Part shown: positions 33,479 to 41,969 of the stretch, piece after piece
How positions within the stretch are numbered: position 1 is the stretch's first letter
How the letters are laid out: each line of letters begins with the position of its first letter
Assembly: GCF_900112185.1 (NCBI RefSeq)
Contig: NZ_FOKP01000029.1
Location: forward strand, 18,654-82,653
Direction: 5' to 3'
DNA: 64,000 nucleotides
DNA from: Allobosea sp. CRIB-10
GTDB lineage: Bacteria; Pseudomonadota; Alphaproteobacteria; Rhizobiales; Beijerinckiaceae
The notes under the pieces: generated by a model
Told to the model about the DNA's origin: nothing
Seen by the model: only the letters and a program-made list of their open reading frames with translations
The model's database searches: none
Position numbers and translations under genes: made by a program

Positions 33479-33928
33479 CTATGGCCTTCGGATCGGCTCC
33501 GGCTGCTGTGAGTGGACGGCGCTCTGTTCTCTGATTGCCGTCGGGCCTCGCTCGGACCCGGGATCAATGATCGTGACGCTGACGCAGACCAACAGGAAGA
33601 CCAGGATGATATTGGCGCCGCCGATCACCGATGCGAACCGCCTCGCACCCCGCGCCCGAACAATGCCGATTGCCGCAACGCCACAAAGAAGCGCCATGGA
33701 CGTGAGCTGGCCGGTTATCATCCATGCGCGGATTTCCGTGCCGACCGCATGATGGTCGATCACGAAAGGACCCGAGAGGATCATAAGACCCCAGGGTATG
33801 ATCATGAACGACAGTGCGCGCAAACGACGGCGGACTTCGGACGCCCTCGGAAAGGAGCGGACGACGAGCACAGCAATCACAACGGATACCGATACGACCA
33901 ACGCGAGAAACAGGACTAAATTGAGCAT
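33479..33928 (-). CDS. small four-helix membrane protein
   Basis: 149 aa with four hydrophobic segments: LNLVLFLALVVSVSVVIAVL, LSFMIIPWGLMILSGPFVI, GQLTSMALLCGVAAIGIV and ASVIGGANIILVFLLVCVSV. A polar tail follows (PTAIREQSAVHSQQPEP). It has no recognised family and no catalytic residues. It is the last gene of the 10-34 kb block before the recombinases begin. Confidence 0.62.
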   Translation of the reverse strand: MLNLVLFLALVVSVSVVIAVLVVRSFPRASEVRRRLRALSFMIIPWGLMILSGPFVIDHHAVGTEIRAWMITGQLTSMALLCGVAAIGIVRARGARRFASVIGGANIILVFLLVCVSVTIIDPGSERGPTAIREQSAVHSQQPEPIRRP

Positions 33929-34150
33929 CGGAAGCGGTCTCCTTCCTCCTCAGCGCGCCCGCCGTCCCCGGTTTCGCGAAAGAATCTAGTGCATCGAAAG
34001 GTGGTGCGGAATTGCTCGGAATTGCACCGAAATCCAGTCGCCGCGCCGCTGTCACGACGGATCTGTTGCTCAAGCAGATTCACTCCAACGGGCTCGTCGA
34101 GCACGAAGGCGCGCCCAGCGGCTGCGTGAGCCCTGCCGCCAGGCGCCTCT

Positions 34151-34777
34151 TCAAAGGTCGGTCTGTTCAGAGAGAAGCAAGGCGTCGTCGACCTCGATGC
34201 CGAGGTATCTGACCGTGCTCTCCAACTTCGAATGGCCGAGCAGGAGCTGGCATGCTCGCAAGTTGCCGGTCCGCTTATAGATCAGCGCGACTTTGGTCCG
34301 TCTCAGGCTATGGGTCCCATACAGAGCGGGGTCGAGCCCGATCAGCGAAACCCAGTCGTCGAGCAGGCGCCCATATTGGCGGGTGGTGACGTGATCGCCT
34401 TTATGGCTCCGGCTAGGAAAGAGCCAGTCAGCATCGCCGGATGTTCGACGCCTGAGCCAAGCGGTCAAGGCCTCCCGCGTCGGGTCGGTCAGCTCGAAGG
34501 GCACTGGCCGACCTGTCTTCTGCTGGATGATCGAGGTCCGCAGTCTGACCGTGCCGCCCAGCACGACATCGCTGATCCGCAAGCGAACGAGATCGCAGCC
34601 TCGCAACTTGCTGTCGATCGCCAGATTGAACATGGCGAGGTCTCGTACGCGCTGATCATGCTGCAGTCGCGTTCGGATCGCCCAAATATGACGAGGTTTC
34701 AGCGGCGGCTTGGGCCCGATAAGGCGACCCGTGTTCCAGGCGGGACGCTCGTCACGTTGCTGATGTTCGATCGGCAT
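34151..34777 (-). CDS. compact tyrosine recombinase
   Basis: 208 aa, essentially a catalytic domain without a core-binding domain, a type common in alphaproteobacterial genomes. The first Arg is in AIDSKLRGCDLV, Lys in QQKTGRPV, the box THSLRRTKVALIYK (His-x-x-Arg-Arg) and LLGHSKLESTVRYLG with Gly-His and nucleophile Tyr. It may excise or invert small elements. It lies 190 bases from the IS91-type element, divergent from it, and closes the envelope-gene block on its left. An independent integration remnant is likely. Confidence 0.8.
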   Translation of the reverse strand: MPIEHQQRDERPAWNTGRLIGPKPPLKPRHIWAIRTRLQHDQRVRDLAMFNLAIDSKLRGCDLVRLRISDVVLGGTVRLRTSIIQQKTGRPVPFELTDPTREALTAWLRRRTSGDADWLFPSRSHKGDHVTTRQYGRLLDDWVSLIGLDPALYGTHSLRRTKVALIYKRTGNLRACQLLLGHSKLESTVRYLGIEVDDALLLSEQTDL

Positions 34778-34965
34778 AGCGTGTCCTCCTTTGGAGGCCG
34801 CATCCGGATTGATATTATCACGAATGATGTTGAGCTGCGCTGCGCCACAGGACTAAGCCGCTCTCGCGGCAGGGCGCTGCAGCGTAGTCAGCAGCGAGAT
34901 TTCGCCATGTGAGGTGCTGCATCCGAGGATTTGGGGGTCGTTTCCCCTGATCCCTGGAGGTCTCC

Positions 34966-35829
34966 ATGATCGATGCCGTCACCGTCAGTCCGCTGCGCCA
35001 GCGGATGATCGAGGACATGACGATCCGCCAGTTCGGCGAGCACACGCAGCGCGATTATGTCCGGCAGGTCCGTGAGTTCACGGCCTTTCTGGGCCTGCCG
35101 CCAGATCGGGCCGAGCCGGAGGATCTGCGGCGCTATCAACTCCACCTGGCTTCGCTCGGCGCGAGCTATTCGCGGATGAACCAGGCCTGCACGGCGCTGC
35201 GGTTCTTCTTTCACGTCACGCTGGGCCGGACCGGCTTCGGAGACCGCATGGCGCGGATCCCGACGCCGGAGCGGCTGCCGGTGGTGCTGGGGACCGAGGA
35301 GGTCGCGCTGCTCCTGGCACATGCGCGGAGCCTGAAGGACCGGGCGGCGCTCAGCATCGCCTATGGCTGCGGCCTGCGGGTCTCGGAGATCGCCAACCTC
35401 AAGGTCGCGGACATCGACAGCGCCCGCATGCTGATCCGCGTCGAGCAGGGCAAGGGCCGCAAGGACCGCTATGTCATGCTCGCGCCCGACCTGCTCGACC
35501 TCCTGCGGCAATGGTGGCGGGTGAAGCGCCCGCGTGGCTGGCTCTTCCCCGGCCAGCAGCCGGGCCAGCCGATCACGACCCGCCAGCTCAACCGGGCCTG
35601 CCATGCCGCGGCCGTTGCGGCCAGGCTCGACAAGCGCGTGTCGATGCACACGCTGCGGCACAGCTTCGCCACCCATCTGCTGGAGCGCAAGACCGATATC
35701 CGCGTCATCCAGGTCCTGCTCGGCCACAGGAAGCTCGACACCACCGCCGTCTACACCCGCGTCGCGCTGAAGACCCTGCGCGAGGTGACGAGCCCTCTCG
35801 CCCTGCTGGCGCCGCCACCACCGCCATAG
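34966..35829 (+). CDS. XerC/D-like tyrosine recombinase of the IS91-type element
   Basis: 287 aa with the full integrase layout: a SAM-like N-terminal domain (residues 10-95, TQRDYVRQVREFTAFLG) and a catalytic domain with Arg in YGCGLRVSEIANL, Lys in GKGRKDRYV, HTLRHSFATHLLE and LLGHRKLDTTAVYTRV with the nucleophile Tyr. Recombinases of this kind regularly precede IS91-type transposases in alphaproteobacteria. It is 16 bases upstream of the transposase and probably co-transcribed. It ends with a Pro-rich tail. Confidence 0.88.
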   Translation: MIDAVTVSPLRQRMIEDMTIRQFGEHTQRDYVRQVREFTAFLGLPPDRAEPEDLRRYQLHLASLGASYSRMNQACTALRFFFHVTLGRTGFGDRMARIPTPERLPVVLGTEEVALLLAHARSLKDRAALSIAYGCGLRVSEIANLKVADIDSARMLIRVEQGKGRKDRYVMLAPDLLDLLRQWWRVKRPRGWLFPGQQPGQPITTRQLNRACHAAAVAARLDKRVSMHTLRHSFATHLLERKTDIRVIQVLLGHRKLDTTAVYTRVALKTLREVTSPLALLAPPPPP

Positions 35830-35845
35830 CGGTCCCGCGCCGATC

Positions 35846-37060
35846 ATGGCGCGGCCTTCGCTGGAGGTCGCGGACATCCTGAACCGGCATGGCGACGCCT
35901 TCCTCGCGCGCCATCGGCTCAGCCGCGGCCAGCTCAAGGTGATCGGTGCGATCCGGGCCTGCCGGACGGCGGCGCTCGGCGGCCATGTCATGCGCTGCAG
36001 CGACTGCGATCACGCGACGATCGCCTACAACTCCTGCCGCAATCGGCACTGCCCGCGCTGCCAGAGCGCGGCGGCGAAGGACTGGCTGGCGGACCGGCAG
36101 GCCGATCTCCTGCCCGTGCCCTACTACCATCTCGTCTTCTCCCTGCCGGCGCCGATCGCCGCCATCGCCTTCCAGAACAAGGCCGAGCTCTACGGCCTGT
36201 TGTTCAGGGCAGCGGCCGCGACGCTCGCCACGATCGCCATCGACCCGAAGCATCTCGGCGCCCGCATCGGCTTCACCTCGGTGCTGCACACATGGGGATC
36301 GGCGATGACCCATCATCCCCATCTCCACATCATCGCGCCCGGCGGCGGCCTGTCGCCCGACGGCGCGCGCTGGATCTCGTGCCGGCCCGGCTTCTTCCTG
36401 CCCGTTCGCGTGCTCTCGCGGCTGTTCCGACGGCTCTTCCTCGAAGGACTCGCTGCCCTGCACGCGGGTGGGCGGCTCGCCTTCCATGGCGATCTTCCCC
36501 ATCTGGTCGAAGCGGATGCCTTCGCCGCTCTGCTGGCGCCGCTGCGCCGGGCCGACTGGGTCGTCTATGCCAAGCGGCCCTTCGGTGGACCTGACGCCGT
36601 GCTGGCCTATCTCGCTCGCTACACCCACCGCGTCGCCATCGCCAACAGCCGCCTCGTCGCCATGGATCGGCACGGAGTCACGTTCCGCTGGAAGGATTAT
36701 CGGGCGCGCTCATCCGGCAAGGCCTGGCGCAAGACCATGACGCTGACGGCCACCGAGTTCATCCGCCGCTTCCTGCTCCACGTCCTGCCCGACGGCTTCC
36801 ACCGCATCCGCCACTACGGGCTGCTCACCTCCAGCCGGCGCGCCGAGACCATCGCCCGCATCAGGCAGATCATCGCGGCGCCGATCCCAGTGGCAGCGCC
36901 CCAGGAACACGACGCAAATGGTTGTACCGAGGCGGACGAGCCACGGGATGACCATCGTCCACCATGCCCCTGCTGCGGTGGCCGCATGATCCTCGTCGAG
37001 CGCTTCGCGCCGGGCACAGCGCCGCGCACCATCGTCGCCGTCAGGATAGACACATCATGA
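35846..37060 (+). CDS. IS91-family HUH transposase
   Basis: 404 aa. The N-terminal zinc-binding region has CSDCDHATIAYNSCRNRHCPRCQ-type Cys spacing (within residues 50-75). The HUH motif is HHPHLHIIAPGG at about residues 153-164. The catalytic Tyr region is ARYTHRVAIAN at about 256-266. This is the order in IS91/IS801/IS1294 transposases, which nick and unwind one strand and replicate by rolling circle. A C-terminal Cys motif (CPCCGGRM) is also present. It appears complete. Confidence 0.9.
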   Translation: MARPSLEVADILNRHGDAFLARHRLSRGQLKVIGAIRACRTAALGGHVMRCSDCDHATIAYNSCRNRHCPRCQSAAAKDWLADRQADLLPVPYYHLVFSLPAPIAAIAFQNKAELYGLLFRAAAATLATIAIDPKHLGARIGFTSVLHTWGSAMTHHPHLHIIAPGGGLSPDGARWISCRPGFFLPVRVLSRLFRRLFLEGLAALHAGGRLAFHGDLPHLVEADAFAALLAPLRRADWVVYAKRPFGGPDAVLAYLARYTHRVAIANSRLVAMDRHGVTFRWKDYRARSSGKAWRKTMTLTATEFIRRFLLHVLPDGFHRIRHYGLLTSSRRAETIARIRQIIAAPIPVAAPQEHDANGCTEADEPRDDHRPPCPCCGGRMILVERFAPGTAPRTIVAVRIDTS

Positions 37061-37278
37061 CGGCGCCGCAGCGACACCCTGAGAAACAACGACCGGTCTC
37101 GGCCAGAGAGCGGGCGATCCCGTTCGGCTCGATGGCGGAAATGCACCCTGCGGCGATCCCGGATCCCTCCCAGATGCAGCAAACCCGGGGCTTCCGGGCA
37201 TCTCGGTCGGAGCATCGCGCCGCCGTCACGCGCCTCGCACCTTCCCGCAGACCACGCCGCGCGGCGAAATCCCCATAG
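37057..37278 (+). CDS. possible small protein at the end of the IS91-type element
   Basis: 73 aa, ATG 37057 overlapping the transposase TGA (ATGA). The composition is polar and Arg/Pro-rich (TAPQRHPEKQRPVSARERA) with no recognised domain. The overlap suggests coupling, but the frame may also be chance in GC-rich DNA. Low confidence. Confidence 0.25.
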   Translation: MTAPQRHPEKQRPVSARERAIPFGSMAEMHPAAIPDPSQMQQTRGFRASRSEHRAAVTRLAPSRRPRRAAKSP

Positions 37279-37644
37279 CGCACGGCCCCGGGCCGCGGCT
37301 TCCTCCACTGGAGGCTTTCGGACGCCGGCCCTCAGCCCGGTCCGACCCCGCTCGCATGGGCCGGCATCCGAAACCCTTCACAAGAGCAGAACTTCGACGC
37401 CTGCCCGGAAGCCGACGTTCGAAATGAGGGGATTGGCTTCGCTACCGGTCGAAAGCTTGCGGTAGCGATAGTGTGCGATCGAGCACAGCGCCGGCCGCCG
37501 CCTGGAATGCCACCAAAAGCGACCTGTACGACTACGCTATGGGAAATGAACCTATCGCAGCTTGAAACCGCGATCGGTAGGCCCGCTGCAGAAACTGCGC
37601 TGAGCTCTCGCCATGATGGGTTGTTTACAAATTTGGATATTCAG
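37279..37644. other. spacer between IS91-type element and ietAS
   Basis: No supported gene. It holds an imperfect hairpin at 37440-37467 (CGCTACCG, 12-base loop, CGGTAGCG), which may be an IS91-type terminus structure or an unrelated hairpin. Composition shifts from GC-rich to clearly more AT-rich after about 37600, where the ietA promoter lies. Confidence 0.4.
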
Positions 37645-37673
37645 TTGACATATGGCGTTCATTGCACAACAAT
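37645..37673 (+). promoter_or_regulatory. putative sigma-70-type promoter of ietAS
   Basis: TTGACA at 37645-37650 is a perfect -35 box. After exactly 17 bases, AACAAT (37668-37673) matches four of six -10 positions. The ATG of the ATPase begins 7 bases after the -10 box, and no purine-rich ribosome site precedes it, so the transcript is probably leaderless. The palindrome TGGCGCCA (37673-37680) covers the start site and could be an operator. Confidence 0.55.
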
Positions 37674-37679
37674 GGCGCC

Positions 37680-38804
37680 ATGCAAGTTGACAAATCACTC
37701 ATCACAGCCCTCATCGACGCCGCGATGTCCGCGGACTATACCGGCGTGCGCCGAATCGGCACCAATATTGCCAAGCTGATGGCCGAACAGAAGGATCTTG
37801 AGGGGGCCAAGGCCCTGCAGGCCCTTCTCCGCAAACGCGGCGTGCCGCTTCAGGCCTCAGGGTATGCCGAGGCCCTCCCGCGTGACGCCGGGTCCCGCTT
37901 GCCGCTCATTGAAGAAGGCCAGTGGCCAACCACCCCGGTGATGTTGTCTGGCGAAGCCGGACAGACGGTCTCGCAACTGGTCGAAGATGCGAAAAACATT
38001 CACCTGCTGACCGAAAAGGGGGTGTCCTCGCAGCTCAGCATGCTGCTGTACGGACCTCCTGGCACCGGCAAGACACTTCTCGCAAGCTCGATAGCAGCCA
38101 TGCTGCAGCGACCGTTTTATTTGGCGCGGCTGGACTCCTTGATTTCGTCGCGCTTGGGCGAAACGGCGAAGAACATCCGCGGCATATTCGAGTTCGTCCC
38201 AGCCCGAAATGCGGTGCTGTTCCTGGACGAAATGGATGCCATTGCCAAGCTGCGTGACGACCGGCATGAGCTCGGTGAGCTCAAGCGCGTCGTGAACACC
38301 GTCCTGCAGGGATTGGACTCGCTCCCCAACGACGTCGTTACGATCGGAGCCACTAACCATCCGCACCTGCTGGATCCGGCTATTTGGCGCCGCTTCCCAT
38401 ATAAGGTCGAACTTGGACTGCCGAGCGAGGATGTGCGGGGCAGCCTATGGCTGCATTTCCTTTATCAGGATGACGAGACCAAGCTGAATGATGCACATCT
38501 TCTGGCAAGGGCATCGGATGGGCTAAGCGGCGCCGACATCGAGAACATCGCGCTCGCGGTTCGCCGGCGCGCCGTTCTCGGCCATCAGGAGCCAAGCCTC
38601 GCGCAGATCTTGCTGGCAGTGCAGTCCTCACGCGCCGGCAGCCCGCAGTTGCTCAAAAACCGCGAGCTCGACACGGCCGAGAAGAAGAGCCTGAGCCTCT
38701 TTCTGCATGACCAAGGCCGCGTTCGCCCGGGCGACATTGCCGAGATCGTCGGCGTGAGCCGGCAGATGGTCTATCGCTACCTGAAGGAGGCGGGACATGG
38801 CTGA
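37680..38804 (+). CDS. ietA: IetA-like AAA+ ATPase of an IetAS system
   Basis: 374 aa. An N-terminal helical region (1-85) precedes an AAA+ domain with Walker A GPPGTGKTLL (Lys131), Walker B VLFLDEMDAI (Asp183-Glu184), sensor ATNHPHLLDP and an arginine-finger region AIWRRFPYKVEL. The last 35 residues are a helix-turn-helix (GDIAEIVGVSRQMVYRYLKEAG). The gene overlaps a subtilisin-like protease gene by 8 bases. An AAA ATPase paired with an S8 protease is the IetAS pair, first described from Agrobacterium Ti plasmids in plasmid incompatibility and later reported as an anti-phage system. The start is set by the ATG after the promoter. Confidence 0.85.
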   Translation: MQVDKSLITALIDAAMSADYTGVRRIGTNIAKLMAEQKDLEGAKALQALLRKRGVPLQASGYAEALPRDAGSRLPLIEEGQWPTTPVMLSGEAGQTVSQLVEDAKNIHLLTEKGVSSQLSMLLYGPPGTGKTLLASSIAAMLQRPFYLARLDSLISSRLGETAKNIRGIFEFVPARNAVLFLDEMDAIAKLRDDRHELGELKRVVNTVLQGLDSLPNDVVTIGATNHPHLLDPAIWRRFPYKVELGLPSEDVRGSLWLHFLYQDDETKLNDAHLLARASDGLSGADIENIALAVRRRAVLGHQEPSLAQILLAVQSSRAGSPQLLKNRELDTAEKKSLSLFLHDQGRVRPGDIAEIVGVSRQMVYRYLKEAGHG

Positions 38805-41067
38805 TCCTCGTAACCCGCTTCTGAATCCGGTCCTGCGCTTCACAAAGGACCCCAAACCCGAGGGGATCACCGGCGGTGGCAAAAACGCCTTTGGCATTAA
38901 GGCCGATCGCCTTGATAGGCAGCGCCGCGCGCTCGGATTGCAACTGCGAACGCTAGCAGCGCAGTCAGCTGCTCGGCCAAAATTCAATGGCAGGGTGGTT
39001 CTCTATGCCGCCATGTTCGACGACTCCCTGGCTCCCACTTGGACGCCGAACGACCTGTTTCAGGCGACGCGCGACGCTCGTCTGATCGCGCCCTACCGCA
39101 CGGGTTATCTGGTCGAGGCCCGCGCCGACCAGCTCACTGATCTCGGCCGCCTGGTCGAGCGTACTGACGTGGCCAAGGAGCAGGTCGATATTTCCCGCGT
39201 CGAATCCGTCCGCTTCTTTAGTGAGGACGATACGGCCGGCAGCTGCAACCTGGCCGAGATCTGGGACGCTGCCCCAAAAGCCGGCGCCGGCAGGGCATTT
39301 GTCGTCTGGCTTATGCCGCTGCGGGGCCGCGACGCGGCGGAAAGCCTGATCCAATCATTTTCTGCTTTGCGGGATGGGGTGATCATCCCGCCGGCGCCGC
39401 TGCTGGCCGGGCTCACGACCGACATGCCAGGCGATGCGCCTGCGCTCATGCGGCGCAGCCTGCAGGCTGTTGCGTCAACCGGCGATCGGATTAACCTGGC
39501 GGTACGCGAGTATCGCGCCCATCGCCGCGCCCGGACTACGGTTATTGTGCCCAGCCAGGCTGCGCTCGAGCAGCTGGTAGCTTCAGGCACCGTTTACCGC
39601 ATCGAGCCGGTCCAGCCGCTGACATCGACGTCTCCGGGCGAGGGGCGTGAGCCTGACCGGCCACTTCCGGCAAACCTTTCCTCTCTCCCGATCGTTGGAG
39701 TGGTCGACGGGGGCCTCACTGCCGCTTCATATCGTCCGGCTGAAGCCTGGCGCGCGCCGCCCCTGATCCGCACGGTCGATGCCGACACACTGCACGGAAA
39801 CCGAGTGACGTCGCTGATCGTCCAGGGCCACGACTGGAACAACAACCTCACGCTCCCGCCGCTCTACTGCCAGGTCGGCACCGTTCAAGCGGTCGCCAAG
39901 GATAGCGTGCGCTCGTTCGTCGACCCTCAGGACTTCATCGCTTACCTCGATGGCGTCATGACCGCGAACCCGGGCACCAAGGTCTGGAACTTCTCGCTCA
40001 ATCAGCGGCAACCGTGCCAGCTCGACCTGGTCAGCCCGTTGGGCCATGACATTGCTGTTCTGGCCCGCAAGCACGGCGTTCTGCCGGTTGTCTCGATCGG
40101 CAACAAGCCAGGAGATCTCCTGCAGCCTCCTGCGGACTGCGAAGCTGCGCTAACCGTCGGCGGCCGCCTTCACAGCGCCAACGGTTCGCCGGGGAGCGAA
40201 TGCCCGGTCAGCCTCAGCGGTCCTGGTCCCGCCAGCATGCTCAAGCCTGACCTCTCGCACTTCTCACATGTGCGGGCGATCGGTGGCACCGTTATCGCGG
40301 GCTCGAGCTTCTCGACGGCGCTCACCTCCGCGGTTGCGGCGCATACCATGCACCGTGTGCGAGATGCCTCTCCGGACTTTGTCAAAGCCTTGTTGCTGCA
40401 CAATGCCGATGGCGATGGGCACAACCATACCCTTGGCTTCGGAACGCCGGCCGTCAGCTCCTTGCCCTGGGAGTGCCGAAACGGCGTGGTCACGCTGCAA
40501 TGGAAGGCCTCGCTGCGCCCGGGCGCTGCCTACTATTGGGAGCTGCCCATTCCTCGGTCCATGCGTGAATCGGGCAAGCTGAAGGGTTTTGGCACCCTCA
40601 CCGCGGTTTTGAACCCGCACCCGATGGTCAGCGACATCGCAGGGCCGAACTATTTCAGCGTGCGCCTCGCAACCGCTGTGCAGCGTCAGCGTGGCCTAAC
40701 GCCGAAGGGCATGCCGAAATTTCATAACCTCCTTGGGTCGCTCGAAACCGACAAGATCACGGAAGCGGATGCTCGGACCTTCGATCACAAGTGGAGCCCG
40801 ATCCGACACCACCATAACGCCTTTCAGAGCCTGAGCTTCGATGGCGATGCCCTGCGCGTCTATGCCCGGGTCTACGCGCGAGATCTCTATCTCTACGGGA
40901 TGTCGGCCGCCGACGAGGTTCCCGAGATGGAAACGGAATTTGTCCTGTCGCTTGGCACCGGGGACGAAGACGACGACGTCTACAATGAGCTGCGCGATCA
41001 GCTCGGGGCCTTCGTCGAGAGTGCCGTCATCGAAACTGACATCGACGTCGACAACGAAGGAGGATGA
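38797..41067 (+). CDS. ietS: IetS-like subtilisin (S8) serine protease
   Basis: 756 aa, no signal peptide, so cytosolic. The catalytic triad is visible: Asp304 in PIVGVVDGGL, His333 in DTLHGNRVTSLIVQG and Ser504 in AGSSFSTALTSAVAAH. The first ~290 residues are a separate N-terminal domain, and the last ~200 residues after the protease (PAVSSLPWECRNG) are beta-rich. It overlaps ietA by 8 bases, and the pair is expected to work as an ATPase-controlled protease that acts after detecting a plasmid or phage. The length is typical of the family. Confidence 0.85.
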   Translation: MADPRNPLLNPVLRFTKDPKPEGITGGGKNAFGIKADRLDRQRRALGLQLRTLAAQSAARPKFNGRVVLYAAMFDDSLAPTWTPNDLFQATRDARLIAPYRTGYLVEARADQLTDLGRLVERTDVAKEQVDISRVESVRFFSEDDTAGSCNLAEIWDAAPKAGAGRAFVVWLMPLRGRDAAESLIQSFSALRDGVIIPPAPLLAGLTTDMPGDAPALMRRSLQAVASTGDRINLAVREYRAHRRARTTVIVPSQAALEQLVASGTVYRIEPVQPLTSTSPGEGREPDRPLPANLSSLPIVGVVDGGLTAASYRPAEAWRAPPLIRTVDADTLHGNRVTSLIVQGHDWNNNLTLPPLYCQVGTVQAVAKDSVRSFVDPQDFIAYLDGVMTANPGTKVWNFSLNQRQPCQLDLVSPLGHDIAVLARKHGVLPVVSIGNKPGDLLQPPADCEAALTVGGRLHSANGSPGSECPVSLSGPGPASMLKPDLSHFSHVRAIGGTVIAGSSFSTALTSAVAAHTMHRVRDASPDFVKALLLHNADGDGHNHTLGFGTPAVSSLPWECRNGVVTLQWKASLRPGAAYYWELPIPRSMRESGKLKGFGTLTAVLNPHPMVSDIAGPNYFSVRLATAVQRQRGLTPKGMPKFHNLLGSLETDKITEADARTFDHKWSPIRHHHNAFQSLSFDGDALRVYARVYARDLYLYGMSAADEVPEMETEFVLSLGTGDEDDDVYNELRDQLGAFVESAVIETDIDVDNEGG

Positions 41068-41069
41068 AC

Positions 41070-41318
41070 ATGAGCAAAGATACTGATCGCACCGTCTTCC
41101 GCCGGGCATCCGACAACAAGTGGGTCGATAAGCGCAACGACGCCTCCAAGGGTTTCGTGTTCGACACCCAGAAAGAGGCAATTGCTTCAGGCAAGGAGAA
41201 GCTGACCAACGCCGGCGGCGGCGAGCTGACCGTCAAGGGCCGCGACGGCTTGATCCGGAGCAAGGATACCCTTGGCGGCGGCAACGACCCGAACCCGCCG
41301 CGCGATCGGGAACACTGA
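41070..41318 (+). CDS. DUF2188 protein downstream of ietAS
   Basis: 82 aa with an ideal AAGGAGG site 6 bases before ATG 41070 (an ATG at 41064 overlaps the ietS stop). The fold reads as DUF2188: a W-V strand (NKWVDKRNDASKG), FDTQKEAIASGKEKL, and GGELTVKGRDGLIRSKD. DUF2188 proteins are small cytosolic alpha/beta proteins of unknown function. Its coupling to ietS suggests an accessory or guarded substrate of the protease (inference). Confidence 0.75.
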   Translation: MSKDTDRTVFRRASDNKWVDKRNDASKGFVFDTQKEAIASGKEKLTNAGGGELTVKGRDGLIRSKDTLGGGNDPNPPRDREH

Positions 41319-41517
41319 ACCCGGGGTGCCCGAACTGAATCGTTGCTGCGCGCTTGCGGAGTGAAGGCCGGGCACCCAGATCTAAGACGGAATTCACGGT
41401 CCAGTCGTGCGTGGTGGTTGCCAGAGCACTGGAAACGTTAAGCTACGAAAACCACCATGTCGGCCTTTGCGCGACTACGACTGCCCCAGGGGCTGCGCGC
41501 AAAACGTGGGAGGATGC

Positions 41518-41634
41518 ATGCGTGCATTGTTCACCTACGAAGCCGGCAAGACGGGGGGCGAGTTCGTGCGCCTGCGTCTCGAGTTCAGCCTTCGCGGCTG
41601 TTTCTCGTGGCTTCGGGCGGCTCTAGGCTTCTAG
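41518..41634 (+). CDS. 38-aa small ORF ending just before a strong terminator
   Basis: ATG 41518 follows GGGAGG with 5 bases spacing. It encodes MRALFTYEAGKTGG, then a short amphipathic/hydrophobic end (FSWLRAALGF). The stop is 8 bases before a terminator stem. A good ribosome site, a stop and an immediate terminator form a complete small gene layout, but no homologue is recognised. The 41319-41517 segment upstream holds no gene that I can support, only a 9-bp inverted repeat (41324-41332 with 41369-41377). Confidence 0.4.
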   Translation: MRALFTYEAGKTGGEFVRLRLEFSLRGCFSWLRAALGF

Positions 41635-41642
41635 TCGAAGAG

Positions 41643-41675
41643 CCCCCCGCCTTCATGGGCGGGGGGTTCTTTTTT
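41643..41675 (+). terminator. rho-independent terminator
   Basis: A perfect 9-bp GC stem, CCCCCCGCC (41643-41651) with GGCGGGGGG (41658-41666), loop TTCATG, followed by TTCTTTTTT. It ends the transcript of the 38-aa frame and probably of ietAS-DUF2188, insulating the DISARM region downstream. Confidence 0.85.
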
Positions 41676-41825
41676 GCCTAGCCTTGGATCCAGAGGGCTT
41701 GCTGTCGTTCCATGATCGATCAGGACCACATCCCTATGCTCGTATATCCATGGCAGATCCCTACGTAGAGATGCCGCATCTTCGAGGGTTTTATCTAAAT
41801 GCTGAGCGCGGGTGGCGCTCGGGTA

Positions 41826-41868
41826 GCGCCACTTTCGGACATTGGGTCGTTGCCGGGAACCGGACCTT
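41826..41868 (+). repeat. 43-bp direct repeat, left copy
   Basis: The sequence begins GCGCCACTTTCGGACATTGG and matches 54825-54867 at 39 of 43 positions in the same orientation. The left copy lies 102 bases before the methyltransferase ATG. The two copies bracket the whole DISARM-like operon and its small followers. Similar 'ACTTTCGGAxATTGGG' elements occur around insertions in other alphaproteobacteria as far as I recall; this is memory, not a search. Confidence 0.75.
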
Positions 41869-41969
41869 GGGCAAGCGCTGGCATCGCCGATATCGATATC
41901 GAAGCGGTGCTCGGAATAGTTGCGTAGAATTCTGCTCCGCGCGAAGATGGCCGGGGGGCATAAATTAGA

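Larger units (their letters stand above)
34920..37300 (+). mobile_element. IS91-type element carrying a tyrosine recombinase and an HUH transposase
   Basis: Two adjacent plus-strand genes, a XerC/D-like recombinase (34966-35829) and an IS91-family HUH transposase (35846-37060), form the known int-tnp type of IS91 element. IS91 elements move by rolling circle, have no terminal inverted repeats and make no target duplication, so exact ends cannot be fixed by eye. I place the left end shortly before the recombinase and the right end after the small frame ending at 37278. A palindromic stretch (GGGG-TCGTTT-CCCC) lies near 34930-34945, and an 8-bp hairpin lies further out at 37440-37467. Confidence 0.6.

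Noticed and set aside
41324..41377. 9-bp inverted repeat after the DUF2188 gene
   Set aside because: Loop of 36 bases and no T run; not convincing as a terminator or operator.
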